Of a DNA stretch of 64,000 nucleotides, positions 35,145-42,990 are shown piece after piece. A program made the position numbers and the translations under genes. Below the pieces are notes generated by a model. The model saw nothing but the letters and a program-made list of their open reading frames with translations. It was not told the origin of the DNA and ran no database searches. The stretch covers positions 186,001 to 250,000 of the forward strand of contig NZ_REGA01000002.1 of NCBI RefSeq assembly GCF_003841505.1, given 5' to 3'. This DNA is from Natrarchaeobius chitinivorans (lineage in GTDB: Archaea; Halobacteriota; Halobacteria; Halobacteriales; Natrialbaceae). Each line of letters begins with the position of its first letter. The first letter of the stretch is position 1.

Positions 35145-36761
35145 ATGACGGAGTGGCGACGCGTCGACGCGATCGGTCGGACCGAATTTCGACGCCAGTG
35201 GCGAGCCGTCCAGGAGGACACGACGCAACTGATCACGTTCGTCATCCTCGCGATATTCCTCGTTCCGATGGCGTTTGCCGGACTGATCGGGGCGTTTTTC
35301 TTCGGCTCGCAACTCGCGTCCGGACACCTCGAGACGCCGATCACGTGGGGGCGTCTCGTCCTGATTTACGCATGGGTACTCGTCGCGGGGTTCGGTGGGT
35401 ACCGCGCGTACTCGACGACGTTACGTCCCGACCGCCTCGATGGGATGCTCACGACCGTCTCTCACCGTGAGTTGCTCGGCGGGATCGTCTACTCGGATCT
35501 TCTGCTCTGGGGTGGGCCGGCAGCGGCGTTTAGCGTCCTCGCATCGCTTGCGTTCGCCGCGGGTGCCCGGTCACTTCTGGCAGCGCCGCTGTCGTTTCTC
35601 GCACTCGCGCTTGCGTTCGCAACCGCACTGACGACGGGGTATCTGCTCGCACTCGCGGTCAGAAACACGGGCGTCCGTTCGAAGCTGTTGACCAGGTTGC
35701 GAACCCTCTTCGTCGTTCTTCTCGGGGTCGCGTACTTCGGAGTGATCGTCACGCAGAACTTCGTCGCCGTTCTCGAGCCGATTTTCTGGCTTCTCGAATC
35801 CACGCCGGTCGGCTGGTACGGCGATCTGGCGTTGATCGGGACGACCGCAGAGGTGTCGGTCGCTCGAGCGGGCGGTGCCGTTCTCGCCAGCGCAGCGTTC
35901 CTCGTAGTTGGCCCGGCCGCGCTCGTTCGACTCGTCGAATGGCTGTGGTACGCGGATGGCGTGTCCGTCGAACACGAGGTGAGTTCCACCGCTGAATCGA
36001 CCGGAACCGGTGAGTCGCGTCTCGAAACCGTATTTCCCCGTTCGGTCGTCGGCGTCGTGGTGGCGGACTGGAAGCGAGCGAAACGCGCACCGATCGCGCT
36101 GTCGTTCGTACTCTACCCGCTTATCTTCCTCCTCAACCCGGTCCTGTCCGTGATTCAAACCGGGACGGTCGGCAGTTCGTTCCCGCTGTGGATCGCACTC
36201 ACTAGCGCCTGGATCACAGGCGTTCTCTTCACGCTCAACGTGATCGGGAACGAGGGCGCAGTCCTCCCGGCGACGCTCACCTGTCCGGCCCCCGGTCGCG
36301 CACTCGTGGCGGGTCACGCCCTCGCCGGCGCGTTACTGATCGGCCCGGTCGCCGTCCCGCTTACAGTGGGGCTTGGCGTGCTCAGCCCGCATGGTCTCGC
36401 AACGACCGGATCACTCGCGGTCGGCGTCTTCGTTCTGATCGTCTGTGCCGGCCCGATCGCAACCGGCATCGGTGCCCTTTTCCCCAGGTTCGAAGCTATC
36501 AGCGTCTCCCGAAGCACCAAGGCGATCGTTCCGAGTACGCTCGCCTTCGGCGTTTACTCGGTGCTTATCGCGCTCGTATCGATACCGCTGCTTCTCGGAC
36601 ACAGTTCGCTCGTCGGCGGCGCGATCGCATCGACACTCGAGCAGCCACGGCTCGTCGTCGCCGTCACCGGAACGATCGTGACCGGTCTTCTCGCGGTTCC
36701 GATCGCGTTACTCTCGGCTCGCTACGCGATCCGATCCGTCGATACGTACCATCTCGAGTGA
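35145..36761 (+). CDS. ABC-2 type permease
   Basis: A 538-residue multi-spanning membrane protein. Hydrophobic segments include QLITFVILAIFLVPMAFAGL (residues about 24-43), two blocks of three helices at about 120-200, and a set of four at about 350-530 with GVLSPHGLATT. A soluble stretch lies around residues 275-300. The start ATG at 35145 follows the ATPase stop directly. It forms the membrane part of the exporter coded with the ATPase. Confidence 0.85.
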   Translation: MTEWRRVDAIGRTEFRRQWRAVQEDTTQLITFVILAIFLVPMAFAGLIGAFFFGSQLASGHLETPITWGRLVLIYAWVLVAGFGGYRAYSTTLRPDRLDGMLTTVSHRELLGGIVYSDLLLWGGPAAAFSVLASLAFAAGARSLLAAPLSFLALALAFATALTTGYLLALAVRNTGVRSKLLTRLRTLFVVLLGVAYFGVIVTQNFVAVLEPIFWLLESTPVGWYGDLALIGTTAEVSVARAGGAVLASAAFLVVGPAALVRLVEWLWYADGVSVEHEVSSTAESTGTGESRLETVFPRSVVGVVVADWKRAKRAPIALSFVLYPLIFLLNPVLSVIQTGTVGSSFPLWIALTSAWITGVLFTLNVIGNEGAVLPATLTCPAPGRALVAGHALAGALLIGPVAVPLTVGLGVLSPHGLATTGSLAVGVFVLIVCAGPIATGIGALFPRFEAISVSRSTKAIVPSTLAFGVYSVLIALVSIPLLLGHSSLVGGAIASTLEQPRLVVAVTGTIVTGLLAVPIALLSARYAIRSVDTYHLE

Positions 36762-36904
36762 TGCCGTCGTCGATACTCACCGTCTCGAGTAACACGTTCA
36801 TCGACACCCACTGCCTCGAGTGGTACCGCCGCCAATGCTCACCGTCTCGAGTGACCGACCCGTCCCGAATCGTCTGCCACAGTGGGCCGTACGATCGATC
36901 GAAC

Positions 36905-37975
36905 TCACTCGAGGTCCGCACCGACCGCGTCCTCGACTGACGAAAACCCGTCTCGCTCGAGCAGGTCGACCAACCCTCGATTGATTTGCTTTGCAGTCGA
37001 CGGCCCCTCGTAGACGAAGCCGGTGTACAACTGGACGAGCGACGCACCCGCGCGGATCTTCTCGTAAGCGCGCTCGGCCGAGTCGACGCCGCCGACGCCG
37101 ACGATCGGCAACTCCCCGTCGGTGTACTCGGCGAGCGTTCGGACGAGCGCGGTCGAACGATCCGCGAGCGGTTCGCCGCTCAGCCCTCCCCACTCCTCCC
37201 GATTTGGTGACTCGAGACCGTCGCGTTCGGTCGTCGTGTTCGTCGCGACGATGCCGTCGACGTCGAACTCGGTGACGATATCGACGAGGTCGAGGATCGA
37301 CTCCTCGGGCGAGTCCGGTCCGATCTTCACCAGGATTGGTCTCCCGGTGTCGTTTTCCTCTTCCAGGGTTTCGAAGATCGCTCTGAGGTGGTCGGGTGAG
37401 GATTCGTCGAACTTCTCCGGCGTGTTCGGACAGGAGACGTTCACGACGACGTAATCCGCGAACGGCGAGAGACGGTCGAAGACGCGTCGGTAGTCTTCGA
37501 TCGCCTCGCCCTCGGTCGAGGTGTTCATCTTGCCGACGTTGACGCCGAGTGGGAATCCGGGAACGCCATCGCGCTCGAGGCGGGACTTGACGCGATCCAT
37601 TCCGTGGCCGTTGAATCCCATTCGGTTGACCATCGCCCGATCCTCACGGAGCCTGAACAGTCGGGGACGGTCGTTTCCCGTCTGTGAGTACGGCGTCACC
37701 GTCCCGATTTCGACGAAGCCGAAACCGAGCGCCTCGAGCGCGTGGGTCACTTCCGCGTTCTTGTCGAAGCCGGCCGCGACGCCGACAGGGTTCGGGAAGG
37801 TCGTACCGAACAGGTCGACCTCGAGGGCGGGATGGTCGTACTGGTAGGCATAGGAAACGAGCGCGCGCGTCGGATACGTCGCCTGAACCCCTCTGAGCGC
37901 TTGCTTCCCGAGGGTGTGAGCCCGTTCGGGCGGGAGTTTGAACGCGAGCGGCCGGACCCGCGAGTAAAGCGTCAT
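36905..37975 (-). CDS. pyrD: Dihydroorotate dehydrogenase, class 2 type
   Basis: A 356-residue FMN enzyme that oxidises dihydroorotate to orotate in pyrimidine synthesis. The class 2 layout is present: the N-terminal membrane-associated helices (LAFKLPPERAHTLGKQAL), FMN contacts AGFDKNAEV, TVTPYSQTGN, and the C-terminal phosphate loop GVGGVDSAERAYEK. The catalytic base position in VNVSCPNTP is Cys (residue 182), where bacterial class 2 enzymes usually carry Ser. The ATG at 37975 was chosen over a GTG one codon upstream. It stands alone on the minus strand. Confidence 0.9.
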   Translation of the reverse strand: MTLYSRVRPLAFKLPPERAHTLGKQALRGVQATYPTRALVSYAYQYDHPALEVDLFGTTFPNPVGVAAGFDKNAEVTHALEALGFGFVEIGTVTPYSQTGNDRPRLFRLREDRAMVNRMGFNGHGMDRVKSRLERDGVPGFPLGVNVGKMNTSTEGEAIEDYRRVFDRLSPFADYVVVNVSCPNTPEKFDESSPDHLRAIFETLEEENDTGRPILVKIGPDSPEESILDLVDIVTEFDVDGIVATNTTTERDGLESPNREEWGGLSGEPLADRSTALVRTLAEYTDGELPIVGVGGVDSAERAYEKIRAGASLVQLYTGFVYEGPSTAKQINRGLVDLLERDGFSSVEDAVGADLE

Positions 37976-38257
37976 CACGCGACGGTGAGGACGGAACGAA
38001 GGTAAACGTCTCGAAGCGAGACGGGTTTCGCCGACCGATGGTGGTGATCGATCACGACTCGACCGTTTTCACCGCCGTCTCTCCCGGTCGATTTTGACAT
38101 CCCGCAACCGTTCACCGACGTCGCGACCAAAAACTATCACCGGAATCGGGGCAGGCCGAAAAAATGCTAGCGCTGGCGGATAACGAAATCGTTTTCCTAC
38201 GGCTACCGCTTGAATCGACTATCAACCAGAGCCATGAGTAACCGACGACGCCCACCC
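37976..38257. other. Divergent intergenic region between pyrD and the Mrp operon
   Basis: About 280 bases separate two divergent starts. The stretch at 38118-38130 (GACCAAAAACTATC) is the most AT-rich and could be the TATA element of the Mrp operon, but its distance from the start is long. No gene is seen. Confidence 0.4.
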
Positions 38258-38263
38258 GGAGGG
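38258..38263 (+). promoter_or_regulatory. Shine-Dalgarno site of the mnhE gene
   Basis: GGAGGG lies 7 bases before the GTG at 38271 and supports that codon as start. This is a clear ribosome-binding site in a genome where many genes are leaderless. Confidence 0.6.
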
Positions 38264-38270
38264 ACCTTCC

Positions 38271-39308
38271 GTGGTGGCTGACCGAACGCTCGTTCCGCTG
38301 TCTGAGACGGTGACCGTCCGGCAGACTGTCGGCTACGCCGTCCAGTCGGGACTCGAGGACGCGGACTCCCTCGAGGTTCACCTGGTCGTGGCGTTGCCCT
38401 ACGACGCCGAGGTACCGGAGGGTAAACAACAAGTCGAAGAAGCGAAACAGCTCCTCTCGAAAGCCAGACGCTGGGTCACGGAAGACGCCGGGAGCGCGGA
38501 CGTAACGGTCGAAACGGCCGTTCTCGGCACCGAGAGATACCTGTTCGGCCCGCGGGATTACGCCGACATCTTCGAGGAGTACACCGACGATCACGACCTC
38601 GACCGGGTCGTTCTCGACCCGGAGTATCACCCCGGTGTGACGTCGTCGATCCTGCAACCGCTCGAGCACGAACTCGAGTCGGCGGGGATTCCCTACGACG
38701 AGGCGGCGGTCGAGCGCCCGGCCCGACACGAGCGACTCGTCGGGGAAGGAACCGAACGGTTCGATCGATACTTCGCGCTGTTCTGGATCTCCTTTGGCTT
38801 CTATCTCGTACTGGGCGATCCGACCTACTGGTTCGACCTCGTTACCGGCGTTGCTGTTGCTGGAATCGTCTCGTTCTCGCTTGCGAACGTCACATTTTCG
38901 TTCCCGCTACACCGGATCGGTTCGCCGGTGCGAACGATTCGCTTCGCGTTCTACGTTCCCTACCTGATCTGGGAGATCGTCAAAGCGAACGTCGCGATTT
39001 CGTTCGTCATCTTGCGCCCGTCGATGCCGATCGAACCCGTCGTGACGCGAGTAAACGCCCGCGTCAGGAGCGGACTGCCCCTACTCGCGCTCGCAAATAG
39101 CATCACGCTCACGCCCGGGACGCTCACCGTCAGGGCTAACGACCAGCGGCTGATCGTTCACACGCTGATCCCGTCGGCCCGCGAGGACCTCTTCGACGGC
39201 GCACTCGAGCGCGCTGTCCGCTTCGTCTTCCACGGGCGCACGTCTGCCAGAATTCCGTCGCCGCGCGAACGCGGTGACGCCGAGATCGTCGGAGGTGACG
39301 AACTGTGA
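38271..39308 (+). CDS. mnhE: Mrp Na+/H+ antiporter subunit E with N-terminal universal-stress-like domain
   Basis: A 345-residue fusion. Residues about 1-155 resemble a universal stress protein fold (TLVPLSETVTVRQTVGYAVQ, then VVLDPEYHPGVT). Residues about 165-320 form MnhE: two membrane helices (YFALFWISFGFYLVLGDPTY and VAVAGIVSFSLANVTF), a third YVPYLIWEIVKANVAI, and the family motif ITLTPGTLTV. Bacterial MnhE is about 160 residues, so the N-terminal half is an addition common in haloarchaea. It starts with GTG, supported by a Shine-Dalgarno. It overlaps mnhF by 4 bases. Confidence 0.9.
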   Translation: MVADRTLVPLSETVTVRQTVGYAVQSGLEDADSLEVHLVVALPYDAEVPEGKQQVEEAKQLLSKARRWVTEDAGSADVTVETAVLGTERYLFGPRDYADIFEEYTDDHDLDRVVLDPEYHPGVTSSILQPLEHELESAGIPYDEAAVERPARHERLVGEGTERFDRYFALFWISFGFYLVLGDPTYWFDLVTGVAVAGIVSFSLANVTFSFPLHRIGSPVRTIRFAFYVPYLIWEIVKANVAISFVILRPSMPIEPVVTRVNARVRSGLPLLALANSITLTPGTLTVRANDQRLIVHTLIPSAREDLFDGALERAVRFVFHGRTSARIPSPRERGDAEIVGGDEL

Positions 39309-39592
39309 TTCCGTCGAGCGTCTCGATCGAAGAGATCTTCCTGCTCGCGGCCGCGCTGTTCGTCGTCCTCGCGATCATGATGTTCTACCGGGCAGTCGCC
39401 GGCCCGACGACCCAGGATCGACTGCTCGCGGTGAACGTCCTCGGCACGAACACGGTCGTCATTCTCGCATTGCTCGCGGCAGGACTCGACGAGCCGTGGT
39501 TTCTCGACGTCGCGTTGATCTACGCCCTGCTCAACTTCCTGATGGCCGTCGCCATCTCGAAGTTCACCGTCGAACGGGGTGGTGTGCTGTGA
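39305..39592 (+). CDS. mnhF: Mrp antiporter subunit F
   Basis: A 95-residue membrane protein with three helices and the family core FYRAVAGPTTQDRLLAVNVL near residue 30. It belongs to the Mrp Na+/H+ antiporter. It begins with ATG just inside mnhE and overlaps mnhG by 4 bases. Confidence 0.9.
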   Translation: MIPSSVSIEEIFLLAAALFVVLAIMMFYRAVAGPTTQDRLLAVNVLGTNTVVILALLAAGLDEPWFLDVALIYALLNFLMAVAISKFTVERGGVL

Positions 39593-39999
39593 TCGAGGCC
39601 GCGCGCTTCTGGGCGATCGTCGTCCTCGTCGTCGCCGGGCTGTTCTTCACGTTCGTCTCGGCGGTCGGCGTGATCCGCCTGCCGGACATCTACGCCCGCG
39701 CTCACACCGCCTCCCAGACGGACACGCTGGGAGCGGGCCTCGCGCTCGCGGCCGTCGCGCTGGCGCTCGGCTGGCAGCAAGCTTCGGTCTACACCGTATT
39801 GCTGCTGTTTTTCGTGTTCATCACGAACCCGACGGCTGCACACGCGATCGCCCGCTCGGCAGCCGAAACCGGGATCGAACCGGTGACCGCCGATTCGGCG
39901 GCGGACGGCGACACCCGAGAGCCGAGCACCGCGTCGACCGACCGGAACTCGAGCGACGACGACGGCGGTTCCGACGTCGACGGGGGTGAGACCGCGTGA
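39589..39999 (+). CDS. mnhG: Mrp antiporter subunit G
   Basis: A 136-residue subunit starting with GTG at 39589, which overlaps the mnhF stop. It has the family pattern FTFVSAVGVIRLPDIYARAH and TLGAGLALAAVAL. The last 45 residues form an acidic cytoplasmic tail not found in bacterial MnhG (about 110 residues). It overlaps the next gene by 4 bases. Confidence 0.9.
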   Translation: MIEAARFWAIVVLVVAGLFFTFVSAVGVIRLPDIYARAHTASQTDTLGAGLALAAVALALGWQQASVYTVLLLFFVFITNPTAAHAIARSAAETGIEPVTADSAADGDTREPSTASTDRNSSDDDGGSDVDGGETA

Positions 40000-40544
40000 G
40001 CGCGTTCGCCTACGCCCTCGTGGTGTTCATCCTGCTCGCGGCGCTGGCGACGGCGCTGTTCAGGGACGTCCTCTCGGCGATCGTCGTCTTCGGCGCGTAC
40101 AGTCTGGGAATGGCGATTCTCTACACGTTCTTGCTCGCACCTGACGTGGCGATGACCGAGGCGGCCATCGGAGCCGGCGTCACCACCATCCTGTTGCTGT
40201 TGACCATCGCGCGCACGTCTCGGCCGCCGACCGACCGACTCTTCGAGCGGATTCACCTGCCGGCGGTCGTCGCCGTCGGCGCGTTCGTGCTCGTCCTCTT
40301 TACCCTGCTCGGGGACATGTACGCCGTCGGCGATCCGAACGCGCCGGTCTGGGGCTGGGAGGCACTCGAGACGACGCCGTCGGTCTACTACGTCCAGGAA
40401 ACGTACGCGGACACCGGCGCGCAGAACGCCGTCTCGGCCGTGCTGGCGTCCTACCGAGGGTTCGACACCTTCGGCGAGGCGGTCGTGGTCTTCGCCGCCG
40501 GCATCGCGGTCTTACTCGTGTTGAAACGGGAGGTGTTCACGTAA
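39996..40544 (+). CDS. Mrp antiporter DUF4040/MbhD-like subunit
   Basis: A 182-residue membrane protein starting with GTG. Its first part (SAIVVFGAYSLGMAILYTFL, then APDVAMTEAAIGAGVTTILL) is the DUF4040/MbhD domain that makes the C-terminal part of MrpA in bacteria. The second half (VSAVLASYRGFDTFGEAVVV) is the MbhE/MnhB-linked part. In haloarchaea these are separate genes. It lies directly upstream of mnhB. Confidence 0.87.
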   Translation: MSAFAYALVVFILLAALATALFRDVLSAIVVFGAYSLGMAILYTFLLAPDVAMTEAAIGAGVTTILLLLTIARTSRPPTDRLFERIHLPAVVAVGAFVLVLFTLLGDMYAVGDPNAPVWGWEALETTPSVYYVQETYADTGAQNAVSAVLASYRGFDTFGEAVVVFAAGIAVLLVLKREVFT

Positions 40545-41044
40545 TGTCCCGCACCGATACGTACGACGACACCTACACCGAGAGTCAGGTGATCATGACG
40601 TCGGTCAGGATCATCGCGCCGTTTACGCTCACCTACGGCATGTTCATGAGTCTCCACGGAGCCGACACCCCCGGCGGGAGCTTTCAGGGCGGCGCGATCA
40701 TCGGCGTCACCGTCCTGATGCTCGCGTTCGCGTTCGGCATCGAACCCACTCGCCGGTGGCTGAAGAACTCGTTCGTCGTCGGGCTGGTCACCGCCGGCGT
40801 CGCCATTTTCATCGGCACCGGTCTCGCGACGATCGCACTCGGCGGGAACTTCCTCGAGTACGACGCGTTCGTCGAGACGTTCGGCATCGCCCACTACTGG
40901 GGGATGGAGGCGATCGAGGTCGGCGGCGTCGCGCTGATCGTCGCCGGCGTTGTCATCACGCTCTTTTTCGCGACGGCCGCGGGCTTTACGCCCGACGGCC
41001 GCGGCGAAGAGAGTTATCAGACGGAGGTGACCGAGGATGATTGA
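40544..41044 (+). CDS. mnhB: Mrp antiporter subunit B
   Basis: A 166-residue protein with four membrane segments. The family core is TLTYGMFMSLHGADTPGGSF with GGAIIGVTVLMLAFAF, followed by the paired helices. The first base is the last of the previous gene's stop, and its end overlaps mnhC by 8 bases. Confidence 0.9.
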   Translation: MSRTDTYDDTYTESQVIMTSVRIIAPFTLTYGMFMSLHGADTPGGSFQGGAIIGVTVLMLAFAFGIEPTRRWLKNSFVVGLVTAGVAIFIGTGLATIALGGNFLEYDAFVETFGIAHYWGMEAIEVGGVALIVAGVVITLFFATAAGFTPDGRGEESYQTEVTEDD

Positions 41045-41408
41045 ACTGCTGGCGTCCCGGTACGCCTACGCGCTCATGTTCGTCCTGCTCGGGATCGGGC
41101 TGTACATGATGATCGCCAACGAGAACCTCGTAAAGAAGCTGATCGGTGTCAACCTCTTCCAGACCGCGATCTTCCTGTTTTTCGTCGCGGTCGCCTTCGT
41201 CGAGGGTGGGCGGGCACCGATCGTCCCGGCCGACCCGAACCCCGGCGAGATTGCGATGGCCAGCCCGCTCCCACACGTCATCGTGCTGACCGCCATCGTC
41301 GTCGGGATCGCGCTGACCGCCGTGGGGCTCGCGCTCATCGTCCGCATCTACGCGGAGTACGGAACCCTCCGCGAGGACACTCTTCGGGAGGTGCGTGCCG
41401 ATGAGTAG
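41037..41408 (+). CDS. mnhC: Mrp antiporter subunit C (NuoK-like)
   Basis: A 123-residue NuoK-like membrane subunit with three helices. LVKKLIGVNLFQTAIFLFFV (residues about 28-47) and MASPLPHVIVLTAIVVGIAL near residue 75 are family marks. It overlaps mnhB and mnhD. Confidence 0.92.
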   Translation: MIELLASRYAYALMFVLLGIGLYMMIANENLVKKLIGVNLFQTAIFLFFVAVAFVEGGRAPIVPADPNPGEIAMASPLPHVIVLTAIVVGIALTAVGLALIVRIYAEYGTLREDTLREVRADE

Positions 41409-42990
41409 CGTCGAGTTGCTGCCGGCGCTGTTGATCGCCGTGCCGATCCTCATGGCGACCGTCCCGATCGTCCTTGGACTCCGATTCGACCGGACTGGGT
41501 GGTCGGTCACGGCGATCACGACCGCCGGGATGTTCGCGGCGACGGCGTACCTCGCGGCCGACGTCTACGCGACTGGCCCCGTCGTTCACGTCCTCGGCGG
41601 CTGGGGGGAGCCCCAGGGTATCGGCATCGAACTCGTCGCCGACGAGTTCTCCGCGCTGATCGCCCTGCTCGTCGCCGCCACCGCGGCCGGGCTGCTCGCG
41701 TACACCCGCGTCGGCGGCCCCCGCGGGAACACGTTCTACGCGGGGTACCTGCTGTTGACCGGCGGATTGCTCGGGCTCACGATGACCGGAGACGTCTTCA
41801 ACATGTTCGTCTTCCTCGAGATCGTCGGGCTGGGAACCTATGCGATGATCTCGAGCGGCGACGGCCCCGAGTCCGCGGTCGCGGCCCTGAAGTACCTCAT
41901 CTTGGGCACCGTCGGCGCGTCGCTTTACCTGATCGGCGTCGGCTTCCTGTTCATGGCGACCGGCGCGTTGAACATGGTGGTTCTCGGCGATCTCGTTCCG
42001 GAGCTGATGGCCGCCGAGGGCGAACCGACGCTGCTTCGGGCCGCGTTCGCGTTCATGTTCGTCGGCTTCGCGCTGAAGGTCGCCCAGTGGCCGCTGCACA
42101 CCTGGCAGCCCGACGCCTACCAGCACGCACCGGACGGCGTGACGCCGCTGATCGCCGCCCTCGTCTCGACCGTCTCCGCGTACGCGCTCGGGCGCGTGAT
42201 GTTCACCGTCTTCGGCCCCGAGTTCCTGACGGCCACGCCGTACCTGACCGAGATCGTCGTGACGGTGGGTGCCGTAAGCGTCGTTGCGGGCAGCACGCTC
42301 GCCGTGATCCAGCTCGACGTCAAACGGATGCTCGCGTACTCGTCGGTCTCGCAGTTCGGCCTCATCGTCGCAGCCTACGGCCTCGTCACGGAGGTCGCGC
42401 TCCTCGGTGCGATCGTCCACCTGATCGGTCACGGGATGATGAAAGCCGGGCTGTTCGTCGCGGCCGGTATCGTCGCGCTCGGCTACGGTGCGCGGACCGT
42501 CGACCAGTACGCCGGCCTCGCCGGTGAGCGACCGGTTACCGCCGCCGGAATGGCCGTTCTCCTGATCGCGCTGGTCGGCATCCCGCCGTCGATCGGCTTC
42601 ATCGGCAAGTGGTACATCGCCGTCGGCGCCGTCCAGGCCGAGTCCTGGCTCGTCGCCGGCGTCATCTTCCTCAGCACAATGCTCACCCTGGCGTACGCCG
42701 CCAGATTGCTCGAGAAGATGTACTTCACACCGGCGTCGACGCTCGAGTCGCCCCACGCGCCGGACGCGGTCGCGACCGATGGCGGTGACGGCGACGCCGA
42801 CGAAACTCCCGCGGTCGCCGGAGACGGCGGGCGACTCGCGGACGCTGACCGCCGTGGATCGCCCGGTGCGGTCTCGTTCGGAATGCTCGCCGTCCTCGTC
42901 ACCGTCGCGGTCACTGCGGTCGTTCTCGGCTTCGCCGGCGGTGCGTTCGGCGACCTGCTCAAGCCGTTCGTCTCGGAGGTGTTCAACTGA
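41401..42990 (+). CDS. mnhD: Mrp antiporter subunit D, first copy
   Basis: A 529-residue antiporter-like subunit of the NuoL/M/N family, with about 14 membrane helices. The conserved glutamate is in FVFLEIVGLGTYAMI, the membrane lysine in FALKVAQWPLHTW, a second charged site in LDVKRMLAYSSVSQFG, and a GHGMMKAGLF helix follows. A hydrophilic stretch of about 40 residues (residues about 455-495) precedes the last helix. The ATG at 41401 gives MSSVELLPALL; the GTG six bases earlier is an alternative. Confidence 0.92.
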   Translation: MSSVELLPALLIAVPILMATVPIVLGLRFDRTGWSVTAITTAGMFAATAYLAADVYATGPVVHVLGGWGEPQGIGIELVADEFSALIALLVAATAAGLLAYTRVGGPRGNTFYAGYLLLTGGLLGLTMTGDVFNMFVFLEIVGLGTYAMISSGDGPESAVAALKYLILGTVGASLYLIGVGFLFMATGALNMVVLGDLVPELMAAEGEPTLLRAAFAFMFVGFALKVAQWPLHTWQPDAYQHAPDGVTPLIAALVSTVSAYALGRVMFTVFGPEFLTATPYLTEIVVTVGAVSVVAGSTLAVIQLDVKRMLAYSSVSQFGLIVAAYGLVTEVALLGAIVHLIGHGMMKAGLFVAAGIVALGYGARTVDQYAGLAGERPVTAAGMAVLLIALVGIPPSIGFIGKWYIAVGAVQAESWLVAGVIFLSTMLTLAYAARLLEKMYFTPASTLESPHAPDAVATDGGDGDADETPAVAGDGGRLADADRRGSPGAVSFGMLAVLVTVAVTAVVLGFAGGAFGDLLKPFVSEVFN

